A DNA stretch of 64,000 bases from Adiantum capillus-veneris (GCA_014529385.2 CM043967.1:10866001-10930000); one strand, 5' to 3'. Counted from the first letter of the stretch, positions 12,818-25,001 are shown. The notes: generated from the letters alone by a model not told the origin. A program made the numbers and translations.

Positions 12818-13494
12818 TGTCATAAAATCTAATATCTAACCAACCCAAATGATGTCTCATATTAAATTGATCATTTAATGTGGGAGAATAAACAAGAACA
12901 AGGGTTATAATATAGATATGTGCTTATGGATTTGTCTCAACACGGAGCCAAGGTTAAAGGGGTCCAAATGAGAGATGGTATGTTAAAGAGCAATGCTACC
13001 TAATGGAGCTTAAAGACCTTAGGTTTAGCTTCATTAAAGACCTCCAAAAGTTAGTTTTAAAAAGTCCTTTGACCTTAGGCAACCTTAGGCATGACCTTGA
13101 GGTGGGAAGCCTACCCAAGCATGAGGTGCTTGTCGGCCTGCTAACTAAAGTGCTAAAAGTGTTTGTGGGAACCTTGAGGTGATTTTTATGCTTAAAATGA
13201 TTAAGGTTCTTAAGGTGTTCAATTCAAAGATAAACTCTGAAGAGGCATAAACCGTTTCATGCTTGTTTCATGCTTAATTGACTAAGTGCTTGAAGTGGTC
13301 AATTCAAACCAAATGACTTAAGAAGCATAAAAGACACATGTCAAAATCGTCCACAGGTGGCTTCATCATGTGCTTGAATCCTATTAGGATAGGCTTTAAA
13401 GGGGTCCAATGAGAATTTAGATGCATAAAAATAAATAATTAAGTCATTTATCTCAAAGAGGAAAAAGAGGACATGTCCAAATGATATAATTAAA

Positions 13495-13555
<61 letters not shown>

Positions 13556-14302
13556 GGACCAAGCATGAGAGGTGGGTATACTCTCCCACACACACACACA
13601 CACACATTCTCTCATTGTGTGGAGTGCAAAGTGCAAGAGCTCTATCTCCTTCTCCAAGCTTGTTGAGAAGTGGAGAGCCTACACCAACACTCTTGGCTAT
13701 GGAATGCAAATCAAACCAAGATCCATGCTTTAATGCTTAAGCTTGCCATATTCTTCATCTTCACTACTATGCTATTATGCTATGATAAGCAAGAAGAGTG
13801 ATGATAAGTGAGGAACTATTTCTTTCTCCTATGGATGATTCTTCTTCCTCTTCCCTACCCTCATTCCCCGCTAGCTCTCTCCACCTTCTAATCTGTTTGA
13901 GGCCTTGGGACTGAGGCTTGGGATAGTTAATTCTTTTTGCAAAGTTTATGTTATGCTTGTGATGCATGAAGTTTTACATCTTCATTGCATCACCTAAGTC
14001 ACAAGGAACACAAAGATTGTATTGTATGAAGTCTCTCTTGATGGGAGAATCTATAATACAAACGCCTTTTGGAGTGAAGACCGGCTCCAAGTAAAATCGG
14101 TCCTCAATTATTGGCATGTTCTCTAATACTCTCTCTCTTGCAAAAGTATTGTTCATGCCAAGTTAATTAAGTACCATGTTTATGTTGCTACCATCAATTA
14201 ACTTCACCACCTATGTTCTCAAAGTAATCTCACAAAAATGCTCACTCTAATTCTCTTAATTCCGCTATTCTCAAAGTTCATATACGGACCATTTCCATTA
14301 CA
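12818..14302 (+). mobile_element. 5' LTR of chromovirus-like element 1
   Basis: A 1485-bp LTR running from TGTCATAAAATC to CATTTCCATTACA. It matches the 3' LTR at 44067-45490 and, inverted, the solo LTR at 5504-7110. It contains a (GA)n microsatellite at about 13499-13553. The flanking base runs give only a 4-bp candidate target duplication (TTTA at 12814-12817 and 45491-45494). The element continues at 14303 and resumes after the giant element at 39060. Confidence 0.85.
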
Positions 14303-14320
14303 TTGATATCAATGCATTTG
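14303..14320 (+). other. Degenerate initiator-Met primer binding site, element 1
   Basis: Directly after the LTR end the sequence TGATATCAATGC matches 9 of 12 positions of the usual TGGTATCAGAGC site complementary to initiator-Met tRNA. It marks 12818-14302 as a 5' LTR. Confidence 0.6.
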
Positions 14321-14506
14321 ACTTCTCTTTTCTTGCTTAAGAAGAGAGGTTGTTAAGTAGCCTATTAATGGTTGATTTTGTTAATTATATTAGGGTAACT
14401 GGTACTGTGATCTATTGTCGGTTTTTTTGAGCCCACTATATGGGATATGGTGTACACCTCGAGAGCTTTGGTCTTAATAATGGGGTCTTTTTAGACTTGC
14501 CTACGG
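14321..14506 (+). other. Leader of element 1, up to the giant insertion
   Basis: Untranslated leader of element 1. Bases 14324-14350 are an uninterrupted version of the leader site that element C occupies in element 2. It ends with TACGG (14502-14506), the target site duplicated by the giant insertion. Confidence 0.75.
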
Positions 14507-15439
14507 TGTTAGAAGCTGGAAACACCCCACGGCAACTAACTACTTGGAGGATTATCATTTTTTGTAATTATTCATTTATTGAGGAAACCTGATTTTTCAC
14601 CTTGTAAATATTAGGACTTACAGAAGTTTCCAGATTGTATCTCAATTTTGATAGATAGATAGAGTAGTTGGTTGATTTTGGAACTTTAGGATTGAGAATT
14701 GTAAGGTATATATACCACTTGTTGACCTTAATGAAAAAAACCCTTTTGTCATTTTAAAAACAAGTTTGAAGTCTGTGAGTGAGCGTACTGTGTACGAGAG
14801 AGAGTGTGAGCTTCATCTTGACGCTACGTGTGAACCGGTGGTCGGAATCGAGTGTGAAGAAGTGCAGCGTGTTGCCCTCGACGAGAGCTACGCGCCGATA
14901 TCTACATTGCGCGCGTACGGTCCGGTTTTGCAAGCTCCTTCTAGGAGCTTCATCTGGTGATTGGGTGAGCATACGTTGTCTGATTCTGCATTACAACATA
15001 TCCACACAATCACATTGAGTAGAGCTACACATTAGGCACTTTAGATTTCGAAAACGAAGACCTGCAGATTTCGGCCAGACATCCTACGTGATTTTGCACC
15101 CGGTGTTTTGGGTTGGGGTTTTGGTTCATAGACCTTAGGGAGAGCAACCTATTGATATTAGTAGGGTCTCCTTCAAGTTCTGTGGTGTTTCAAGATTGCT
15201 TGATGGGTGTTCGGCTCTAGAAAGCATTGTAGGAAGTTTCCTCTTATGCACTCTTGAAGGCTGTGACTTAGACAATTGGTAGAGACCTATGTAGGAATTA
15301 GTTAGGAGTCGGTCGAGTGTAGGTTGACACCTTATGCTTGCTTTCACACGCCTGCGGGTCAAGCTTCGTCCTTAGCTGACATTATATGTTAGGTGAGTTC
15401 TCGTTGTGCTGACGTCCGTCGCGGCGTATCCGTCCAACA
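14507..15439 (+). repeat. 5' LTR of the giant element
   Basis: A 933-bp LTR with TGTTAG...CCAACA ends. It has a TATA motif at 14707-14714 and carries half of the element's 24-bp palindrome (AGACATCCTACGTG, 15077-15090). Confidence 0.95.
14707..14714 (+). promoter_or_regulatory. TATA box in the giant element's 5' LTR
   Basis: TATATATA, conserved in the 3' LTR at 38322-38329. It is the likely core promoter, so transcription would start about 30 bp downstream. Confidence 0.55.
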
Positions 15440-15459
15440 TTGGTGCCGCTGCCGGGGAC
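15440..15459 (+). other. Primer binding site of the giant element
   Basis: TTGGTGCCGCTGCCGGGGAC begins immediately after the LTR. It closely resembles the TGGCGCCGTTGCCGGGGA site of Athila/Tat-type plant elements. Confidence 0.85.
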
Positions 15460-17277
15460 GAAAACCTTAGGTATGTGACCGAGACTAATCCTTGAGGATA
15501 GGGATTTTTGGCTTGCCAAAAGTCTTGTTTTACATTTAGATAGGATCAGAGGGTGGAGGACTCTCTAGGTCTTAGAGCGAGTCTAGGAAGCGTGTGTCTG
15601 GCCTAGATCCTTCGACTTAGGTAGACTAGGTAGACCAAGATAGTTTTAGGTAGTAGTCGAGTTTTTAAGTAGGAATTGGAGTGATAGAAGCGGTGAGAGG
15701 AGAGCTTGAGAGTCAGGAGAGGCCATAAAGCAACCAAAACACCATTATCACCATTTCGCATGATAAGGAGGGGTAGAGTAAGTAGGACATCATACTTCAG
15801 GATCTAGAGCACTTCATGCATATATACTTGCTTGGTAAAGTCATCACAAGTTTGTAAAAGACGCAAAAAGACGCAAAAGTGTGTTTGAAAGCCTAAGAGG
15901 AGTCCGAAAGTTAATGTGAGTGTTTCTGATAGAGCTATAGAGCATCATGAGCATTTCTGTTAGAAAAAAATTTAATTTCAAGCCAGGAGACATACTACGC
16001 GTAGGATGTCTACAGGCTAAGCTGGTGGGAATTTTGGGATTTTGAGTTGACCGGTGTGTTCAGAAGGTGGGGTTTACCCTAATTTCAACTGGAAAGTGGA
16101 AATTTGACCATATCTTGACAGGATAAGGCCAGATAGACTGAAATTGCCAGACATCCTACCCAAATTGTGCCAAAACATTATTTTGAGACTAAAACCATAA
16201 GATGGCTGCATGAGCATGTCTTGCATGATATATTGAGTGACTGAGAGGTGTTTCACCTCATTTGGGTGAGAAAATTGGGTTCAAAGTGGACTTTAGCACT
16301 TTTGACTGAAAAAGGTAATTACAGCCAAAATTGGAGACTTTTGTAAATCCAAACCAAAATCTAAGCATACCACTGGGTTACTGACATCAAGGGGAAACTG
16401 TGGGTCAAGTCTGGGGTCAAATAGGCCAAAAAGACATCCTACGCGTAGGATGTCTTCTGTGTGATTTTGGACTCCAAACCAAATTTTGAGTATACCAAAG
16501 TGATCACCAACTCAAGGGGAGCCTGTGCTTTGAGTTTGAAGCCATTATGATGAAAACGACATCCTCTGCGTAGGATGTCTGAAGCAAGAAATTGAAGCCA
16601 GACATTAACAATGGGCATAGCAAGGTGTTGTATAGCCTAAGGCAAGTCTCCTGGTCAATTTTGGTCCAATTTGGAGTTCATTAGATTGACCAAGATCAGC
16701 AACAAGCTGTCGGAACAGATTTCTGACTCATTGACCAACTAATAGGTGTCCAAATCAAAAAGTGAAAACAGCTGTGGGCTCAACACATTAAGGGGAAACC
16801 ATAGTGCAAAAATCCAAGCAAAACAAAGCAGGAGACATCCTACGCGTAGGATGTCTATCTGGGCCTGCTGAAGAGAAAATTTGACTGAGCTTAGACAGTG
16901 AGACTCCATTTGGCTTAAGGGTTCCAGAACTTCTTTCAGAAGTGAATTTGGACCTTGTTTGTCCATTTGACGGAGCAAAGACTGAATTCAGACTTTTTCG
17001 GGTAAATTGACCAACATCCGAGGGAAGCACAATTCCAAAATAGCAGACCTAGTCCAGAACATCAGCAGTGTATAAAATACAGTAGTGGTTGAGATTAACT
17101 CTCCAGTTATACCAATCATTACTAAGATAACCTCTAGCATATAAATACTTTGATTCGATTGCCGAAATTAAACGCTTGTGTATAGGTATATTCAGCAACA
17201 AAGCAAGAAGTTGTGCGGAGACTGATCCTTTGCCAGGTTAGTGGTTGGATTTGTGATAAGTTGCATTGATAAGTTTG
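15460..17277 (+). other. Long untranslated leader of the giant element
   Basis: 1.8 kb between PBS and gag with no coding signal. It holds four copies of the 24-bp palindrome plus a half copy at 16149, embedded in diverged repeats; for example the stretches just before 16432 and 16557 are recognisably related. Confidence 0.75.
15988..16856. repeat. Upstream cluster of 24-bp palindromes (4 copies plus a half site)
   Basis: The consensus is AGACATCCTACG followed by its exact reverse complement. Copies: 15988-16011 (one mismatch), 16432-16455 (perfect), 16557-16580 (two or three mismatches), 16833-16856 (perfect); half site at 16149-16158. Several intervals are near 280 bp (16149 to 16432, 16557 to 16833). 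Confidence 0.92.
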
Positions 17278-19197
17278 ATGAATTTAAGATCAGGAAGATA
17301 CATTGTTAGAGACCAGAAGGTGGCAGGTGACCAAGGTAGCTTAGTGTCCACCGAAGAGAGTGTAACTCAGGCAAAGCTAGATCCGTTAGCACCAATTATT
17401 AAGGAAGGTAGTGATACTGACACTTCGTCAGACAAATCTTTCTTCATGATGGGTAGTCAACAGTCAGGAGGTTTCACATACGACGGACCAATGTCAGGGG
17501 GAAGCACCTCCCAAAATCCTTTGAATGATTCCAAACTCACTGTGATCTTCTTAGAGGGAACAAACTCGCGAAGAGCCCTAGTCTATTCTGACTATCGAGG
17601 ACGCAAGTGCATTTGTATTCAAGAGAGGCCAGCTCAGAGATTGGAGATAATCCGAGTCTATGATGATGGAGATAGATTCCGAGACGAAAAGGAGAACCAC
17701 TATCTGATAGTTAGTAACCCTGAAGATTACAACAGATATGGAGATAATGTGGCGAAAGGGAAAATGGTTTTAGAGGCTCAAGAACCGCCACCAAACATTG
17801 ATCGACCCGGAGCTATTTTTATGTATGATAAGAAAACAACCCGGGTTCCAACTTATAATGAGAACGTGGCAATCTACAAGCATGAGAGTGAGGGCATAGT
17901 TGCCTACTTTCGCAGCAAAGAACCATACGTAAATGAATTAAGCAAAGACAAGGTTCTTTACTTATTCTCTTATGAAACTGCCATGGGGAAGGGTATAGTT
18001 TTTGTTGATAGATACGGGCGAGAATACCAACGTATTCTCCCAGAGGCGGTAGAAAGGGCAACCGATCAAGGAGCATCAGCATATGCCCCTGAAGAAGTGC
18101 CAAGAGCCACCTACACCCCAAGTAAGTCGACAAATCCCTTTTCTGATGAGTATGACGCTACCTCACATTCCACCCGACCGCAAGCATTCAACAACCAAAA
18201 CCAACCAGCAAACCAGCCATCATTGCAGGCATGGCTCAGACAGAGTGCAACAATGGAGCAAGACCGAAACCAAGAGGGTTATCAAGCCGCACGAGGGCTA
18301 AGGGATTTGCAAGAACCACCACTCTTTTCAAGGTATCAAGGAGAGAGTAAGCCAAAGACTCAAGGGTCAATAGAGCCTGGAGGGCCACCCATAGAACGAG
18401 TTCGAAGAGATGAACCATCTCTGGCGAGAACTGTTAGAAATTATGGCTTAGGAGCACCATTGGGAGAGGAACCAGCCTATTACAGAAGACCTGAGGAGGT
18501 ATATCGATTAGGACGTGGAGATCCAATGATGAGGTTTGTAGACCATCGGAGAATTAGACCTTCTCAAGTGCAAAAATGGGTAAACAAGAAATACACAGGA
18601 AGCAGAGACCCAAGAGATCATGTAGCAGCCTTTGTGCGTGTAATTAGAGCTGAAGAGGTGTTAGACTTTTCTACCCAACTTACAGGGTTTGGACTAACCC
18701 TAGAGGATGACGCTGCCACTTGGTTTGACTCTGTAGAGCGTAGAGACTTTGAGTCTATGGAAGAAGTGTTTGACGAGTTTATCGAGGAATTCTCACAAAG
18801 GGGGATAGCTCATAATACCATCTCACAAATCCATAAATTCAAACAGAAAGATGGGGAATCTGTACGAAAGGCAGCCCTAAGACTAAAAAGATATGTTAAG
18901 TTCTCTCATGTGGAAGAACTGCCAACTCAGTCCAGACTCATGTTGATATTCATCCAAGGACTAAGGAATGTAGATCTCCAGAAAGACATACATATGAAAA
19001 GGAGCACGACGTTGAATGAGTTAACCAAGGAGGCTCTTTACCTTGTGGACAATTGTGCGGTCTATAAAGAGGGAGAGTTCAAGGACCTTGACGACGATTC
19101 ATCTTCACAACAAAGTGGAAGCAAGTCTTCTAAGACGGCACCAAAAGGAGAAGTAGCTGTAAACCAAGAGCTGCTTGTAGATGAAGTGCTAAATTAA
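17278..19197 (+). pseudogene. gag of the giant element (frame-broken before the zinc knuckle)
   Basis: About 639 codons from ATG 17278 (M-N-L-R-S-G-R-Y, as in many plant gypsy gags). The first 300 or so residues are an unusual extension with two related short stretches (around 17575 and 17990). A disordered Gln/Pro/Arg-rich region follows, then the conserved retrotransposon gag domain (about residues 430-600) with A-A-T-W-F near 18713. The frame ends at TAA 19195-19197, just before the zinc knuckle, which lies in the -1 frame of the next entry. Gag would form the particle that packages the RNA. Confidence 0.8.
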
Positions 19198-20396
19198 ATT
19201 GCACTGAGTGTGGAGTTACTCATTTTATTCCCGATTGTCCAAAAAACCCGAGCAAAGGAGCAAAAACCACCTTGAACATGCTAAAAACAGTACCTTCCAG
19301 TGGAGGGTCAGAAAATGAAACAATCATACCTATTAAGGCAGTAACACGAGCCCAAGCTCAAAGAATGACGAATGAACCCATAGTTGAAGAGCCAAAAACC
19401 GATGCCCAAAGTTCAGAAACGAAAAATCAGAGAAGCACTTGGAAAGCTAGAAAGGCGCGTATGAAAGCAAGGAAGGAACGAGAGCAAAGAGATCTATCCG
19501 AGGAGTTGAAACATACAAAGGATAGATTAGAGAGATTAGAGGATCTAGGTAGCTTAAGCTCACACACCACGGCAACCATAGCACCCAAGGAAATGGTAGA
19601 GCCCAAAAGTGCAGGGTCAGGAGGATCTGTACTGGCAGACAAGGTAAATGAGCAGTTGGATGCGCTTCTAAAAGCTTATGAAGCTAAACTCAAAAAGAAC
19701 CAAACCCAAGAGCAAAGGTGGATGACTTATCCATATGCGGAAATAGAAAAAGAAAGGTTGGAAATGTGTAAAAAGATGATCGAAACAGCTCAATCATTGA
19801 TGGAAGACCCGCTGAGTAAATCTGCAAATTGGCATGAGGCACCGGCTCCAACCCCTATCCAACCAACTTTAGAGGAACATGTAGAAACAAAGGAAAGACT
19901 CGCTAATGCCTATGAGTCCAGAGGAGAGCTTATCATAGTGCCAAATACAGCAGATGAGGCAAGTGACGGGTTCCAGCCTAAAACATTGGCAGAAATGGGT
20001 AAGGATTGTAACGGTCTAGACGATCTGTGGAAGCAAATCTGTGAGGCCAACGAGGCTAATAGGGTGAGTAACCACATGAATAGCACGAGAAAAGAGAAGA
20101 ATGTAACCTTACCTCCTATTGAAGAATTTGAGGCAAGGTCACAAATGAACTTTGAGATACATTCACAAGGGGGAGACCAAGGATCAATTAGTTCGGGGCA
20201 CAGCCAACCAGACTCGCTGAGAACTTTACCCTCTTACCTAGGAGAGTATGAAGCCAAGTCGGAAGTGAGAGCAATCCCATCTCAAGTACTTTCTTCTAAT
20301 AAAGTGATGGATTCACAAGGATTGATTGAGTTATTGTCCACACCTACGGCATGCACAATCACATTAGCAGAACTCCTAACATGTGGATCACAGTAG
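19197..20396 (+). pseudogene. gag C-terminus: CCHC zinc knuckle and coiled-coil linker to protease
   Basis: Open from 19197 in the frame one base back from gag. It begins with a perfect CCHC knuckle (C-T-E-C-G-V-T-H-F-I-P-D-C, 19200-19238), then a long charged helical region (Lys/Arg/Glu-rich, about 19430-19760). No ATG starts it; it must be fused to gag by frameshifting, or the frame was broken by an indel. It overlaps the protease-RT frame and must shift again by -1 near 20370-20385 to connect. Confidence 0.72.
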
Positions 20397-23161
20397 GTAA
20401 ATGCCTAGAAAAATTTGGAGTGAAAGACCCCAACTTGAGGCTACAGGAAGGGATCAGAGAGTTGGACAGACCTCAATTAAACACTAAGCCAGTACCATTA
20501 AACAAGGTTGGAGAGTATTGCGAGGGAGAAGATGGAAACACCATGCTACCCGTAGAATTCCAAGGAGTAGTTTCCAAAGCTATTCTTGACAGTGGAGCGG
20601 GAGTTGCTATCGCCACTAAGGAAATCTGGAAAAAATGGGGAAAACCAGCTTTGAGAGCTACTAGAATGAAATTGCAATTGGCAGATGGGTTCATGGAGAA
20701 GCCTCTAGGACTATTAGAAAAAGGGATTGTCACTTCGTGCGGAATCGAGTATGAGCATACATTTGCAATAGTTGATTTCGACAAAAAGAACAATTATGAG
20801 ATCATCTTGGGACGACCATTCATGCGACAATTGAAGATGGTCCAAGATTGGGATTATGACCACATATACCTCAGACATGGTGAGACAACAACTAAAATAC
20901 ACCTGAAAGACCATAGTTACAAAGATGTGAACCAAACACCTGTGGAAGAGTTTGATTCAGCTACATTAGAAGGATCAGAACTCCCATCATGGTTAGGGCA
21001 ACAAAAAGAGCTATGGATGTGCGGAGCTTCACATTGTGGAAGCTTAAGAAGAGAGGAATGCATCTTAGAAAGAGCAATTGAGGACAAGGAGTATATTCCG
21101 GAATCTTTCCCTGAAGATGCCTTGGAACCTCTAGAATGGAAACACATACTAGCAACATTGGATGTCTGTACCATTACAGATAGTCCAACAACAAAATTTT
21201 GCGATAAGGATGGCTATGATGTGCTACCCTACTACATGGTAAGCATTATACCAGGAGAAGATGAGACGGTAGAACCACCAGAACAAGAAGAGTTTTATAA
21301 CTCCTCTGAACATCTAGAAGTAAATGATGATGCAGATAATGAGTGTTCAGACACCTCAAGTGAGCATGGAAGGGAAACCGAGAATATAGGGTTTTCTGAT
21401 TTTGCTAATCAACACCCTAGACGCCAGGAACGCTATAGGAGGAAACGAGAAGGAAACAAAACGAGAGAGAACCTAATGCTCAGGATAAAAGGTAAAACTC
21501 ACTATTTGATGCTTGTAAAAGCAGAGGATTGTGTAAAAGATCACATATCAGGAAGATTCTCAAAAGATCGAAGGGAAAGAACGCAAGAGAAAATAAAACA
21601 GGAACGAAAAGCTAAAACAGAAACAAAATCACAAAAATCTCAAAAATCAAAAAAAGAAACAACAAAAGACCAAGAGTGGACCAAATTGGAGCGTAAACAG
21701 AAATACCAAGAACTGAAACGGTCTTTACGTGAGATATGGACTACTAAAGAAGATAGTGATGGTAAAGGGGAGTCAGAAAAGGGAAACATGAATGTACCAT
21801 CACACTATCGGAAATTTACCATCCAGGATAGAAAAATCATCATGACCCCATCAGTTAGGGAAAGAACCAACCAAGAATCTTACGATGGGCCAGAAAATGC
21901 AAACAGGATAGACCTTGCAGAACCAGGTGAAAAGCGTCAGCCGGTCTATATAGCAAACGATTTAGAACCTGAAGAAGAAGAACGGCTAACACAACTTCTC
22001 AAGAATTATAAAGATGTGTTTGCATGGTCCTATAAAGACCTCAAAGGAGTTAATCCATCGATATGCCAACATACAATTCCTTTGAAATCAGATGCAAAAC
22101 CTAGCAAGCAACGTCCTTATACATATAATGACACATTTGCTAAACGAATCAAAGAAGAGATTGATAAACTGATGGAAGCTGAATTCATCTATGAAATCGA
22201 ACATACAGATTGGGTGTCACCCATTGTGGTAGTTCCCAAAAAGAATGGAAAACTGCGAGTGTTTGTAAACCTCAAAAAGGTAAATGTAGCCACCATAAGG
22301 GATAATTATCCCTTGCCAATCACAGAACATTTACTTGAGCGGGTGACCGGGAAACGGGCTTATTCCTTTCTGGATGGGTTTTCAGGATACAACCAACTGG
22401 CAATAGCAAGGGAGGATCAACACAAAACAGCGTTTGCCACAGAATGGGGGATTTATGCGTATCGAGTTATGCCGTTTGGCTTAACTAATGCCCCAGCTAC
22501 TTTCCAAAGGTTAATGATGCACGCATTCAAGGAATACCTAAGAATATTCTTAGAAATTGACATGGATGATCTTTGTGTACACTCTCTTCTACGAGAGGAA
22601 CATATTGACCATTTGCAAAAGGTCTTTGAAAAATGCAGGACATATCGAATCTGTCTTAACCCGGAAAAGTGTATATTCATGGTTAAGCAAGGCCGCATCT
22701 TAGGACACATTGTCTCAAGAAATGGCATAACCACTGACCTAGACAAAGTCAAAGTCATTGTAGACCTACCCAGGCCTACTAATGCGAAACGAGTGCAATC
22801 CTTCATGGGACACTGCGGATATTATCGAAGATTCATATACATGTATGCGGTTATCGCACAACCTCTGTTTCGTTTGCTAGTCAATTTCGATTGGACCAAG
22901 GAGTGTGAAACTTCATTCCAAAAGCTGAACGAAAACCTTATATCAGCACCTGTACTTAAGGCACCGGATTGGGAAAAGATATTCCATGTTCACATTGATG
23001 CTTCTGCATATGCCATTGGAAGTATTCTGGCTCAACCTGAAGACGGAGCAATGGATTTTCCAGTTTGTTATGCAAGCCGGCATTTAAACAGTGTGGAGAA
23101 GAACTACACAACCACCGAACGGGAAGGGTTAGGAATGATTTATGCTGTAAAGAAATTTTAG
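20351..23161 (+). pseudogene. Protease, reverse transcriptase and RNase H (start) of the giant element
   Basis: Longest intact stretch of pol. Retropepsin: D-S-G-A-G with the catalytic Asp at 20588-20590, followed by I-I-L-G-R-P-F. A charged Lys-rich linker follows (about 21430-21780). RT runs from the F-A-W-S-Y-K-D motif (about 22020) through Y-P-L-P and F-G-L-T-N-A-P to the catalytic box, which reads D-M-D-D (22559-22570) where Y-x-D-D is expected, then the connection domain. RNase H begins with the first catalytic Asp in H-I-D-A-S-A (about 22995) and T-E-R-E-G. TAG at 23159-23161 and a frameshift near 23190 break it; the rest of RNase H (to I-D-H-Q-like sequence) is readable to 23273. Confidence 0.88.
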
Positions 23162-23273
23162 CATTATTTGCTCGCTCGCAAAAAAATTTGTGTTCTTCAT
23201 AGATCATCAAGCTCTTTTGTATCTGGTAAATAAACCATGAAATACAAGGAGAATTGTACGTTGGTTTATTATA

Positions 23274-24119
23274 TTGCTAGAGTTTGACTTCACAGTGGTG
23301 GTCAAAAAGGGTAAAACCCATCTACGAGCGGATCATCTTTCAAGGATACACAACGGGGAAGCTTCTGAAGGAGTAGATGATGACATACCAGATGCTTATC
23401 TTTTCAATATTGAAATGGTACCCAAATGGTCTCAGGAAATTGTTAGCATTCTTTCTGGGTTTGATAATACGGAATACAAATCCAAACAACAAACAATTCG
23501 ACAAACAAAAACATTCCAGTTGATAGCAGGACGGCTGTATCATCTAGGATCGGACCAAATCCTACGATTATGTATAAATCCGAAAGAATTCAAGTGCTAC
23601 CTTGAAGAAGCACATGTCCAAGATTGTGCATTTCATTGTTCAACGGTGAAAACACACCAGAGACTGAAATAGTTAGGGGTTTATTGGCCTACTATGTATG
23701 CGGACACACATTCTTATGTTACCACTTGTACTATATGTAGTGCCAAACGACTAGTGGATCACGCGACATTATTTCAGGTAAACGTTGCACCTGCATGGAG
23801 TCAATATATCATTGATTTCTTAACCACCAGGACGTTCCCTGAGAACATCACAAGCGCACGGAAAAGGGCTATAGAGTTGGAAGCTCGTGACTTTCAGTTA
23901 ATTGGGAATCAACTCTATAAGCGACGAAAGGACAATCAACTTAGAATCTGTGCAAGTGAAAGCGAATACTTGCTGATTCTAGAACATGCACATAGCGGAA
24001 TAAGTGGAGGCCATTTTTCGGGCGATAAGATGGCAAAAATAGTCTTAACCACAGGTATATGGTGGCCTACATTGCACATGGATGCGGAAGAGTTTGTAAA
24101 GCGTTGTGACGCATGTTAA
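23274..24119 (+). pseudogene. RNase H tail and two tandem integrase HHCC zinc-binding modules
   Basis: One continuous frame with a TAG at 23670-23672, ending at a TAA at 24117-24119 (CAA-to-TAA context). After the RNase H tail (R-A-D-H-L-S-R, about 23320) come two related units, each a linker (W-S-Q..., ..F-Q-L-I-x-x-x-L-Y) followed by an HHCC-type module. Module 1 spans about 23605-23748 and ends C-T-I-C; module 2 spans about 23976-24116 and ends C-D-A-C with the classical G-I-W-W-P-T. Standard integrases have only one such module. The same double arrangement appears in the fragment at 49.1-51.6 kb. Confidence 0.8.
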
Positions 24120-25001
24120 TGCACCAAGGTGCCAATAAAAAGAGATGAGATGCCACTATGGCCAATGATGGGAGCAAGAGCATTTGCAAAATGGGGCATT
24201 GATTTTATGGGACCTATCTCACCCCCTTCATATCGCACCCATACCCAATATATCATTGTGGCTACGGACTATCTCACAAAATGGGTCGAAGCCAAGGCAA
24301 CACAAAAAGCATATGCACGCACCACTGCACAATTTTTGTATGAGAATGTTTTTGTAAGATACGGTTTACCAATAGAAATTGTCAGTGATCGTGGGACACA
24401 TTTTCTTAATGAAGTCATTGAATATCTGCCAGAGGAATTCATGGCCATACATAGAAAATCTGCTCCATACCATCCACAGGCAAATGGACAAGCTGAGGCC
24501 ACAAATAAAACACTATGCACGGTTCTCACTAAAATAGTGTCAGAATCGAGAACAGATTGGGATCAGCAGCTACACTCAACACTATGGGCATACAGGGTAG
24601 CTTACAAAACATCGATAGGAACAACACCGTACAACATGGTGTTTGGCCTAAATGTTATACTACCCATAGAGTTTTTAATTCCAACTCTACTAGTAGCAAA
24701 ATGCTTAGAATGGACAGGGCATGAGCTCTCTTGAAGAATAGATGATCTTGAAAAGCTAGATGAACTCCGCTTGAGAGCTGTAGCTTCAATCTATGCTAAA
24801 AAGAGAAGACAAAAAGAATTTTTTGACAAACTTGTGCGCACTAAAGAGTTCAAAACAGGTGATTATGTACTTGTTTATACTTTGAAGCAACATGCTAAGA
24901 AAATTAAAAAGCGAGGGATGGGACCCTTTGTGATTAGTGATCTATCACAAAGTGGAGTTGTCAAGCTTGCTACATTAGCAGGTAAAGAAATGCCGAACTA
25001 G
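24120..25001 (+). pseudogene. Integrase catalytic core and C-terminal domain
   Basis: Retroviral-type integrase core with an intact catalytic triad: Asp 24201-24203 (G-I-D-F-M-G-P), Asp 24387-24389 (S-D-R-G-T) and Glu 24495-24497, giving D-x61-D-x35-E spacing. TGA at 24732-24734 is followed in frame by the conserved R-I-D-D-L-E-K-L-D-E-L-R-L-R-A segment and a C-terminal domain with G-D-Y-V-L-V and G-P-F-V-I. TAG at 24999-25001 fits a TGG-to-TAG change. No chromodomain is visible. Integrase would insert the cDNA into chromosomes. Confidence 0.88.

Noticed and set aside
13341-13709. Minus-strand ORF rich in Ser-Leu inside the element 1 LTR
   Set aside because: It reads through the LTR's (GA)n tract and is not conserved as a frame between LTR copies.
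14754-15018. Pairs of ORFs in the giant element's LTRs (also 38369-38624)
   Set aside because: LTR sequence present in both copies by duplication. No domain, overlapping frames on both strands, and no sign of coding constraint.
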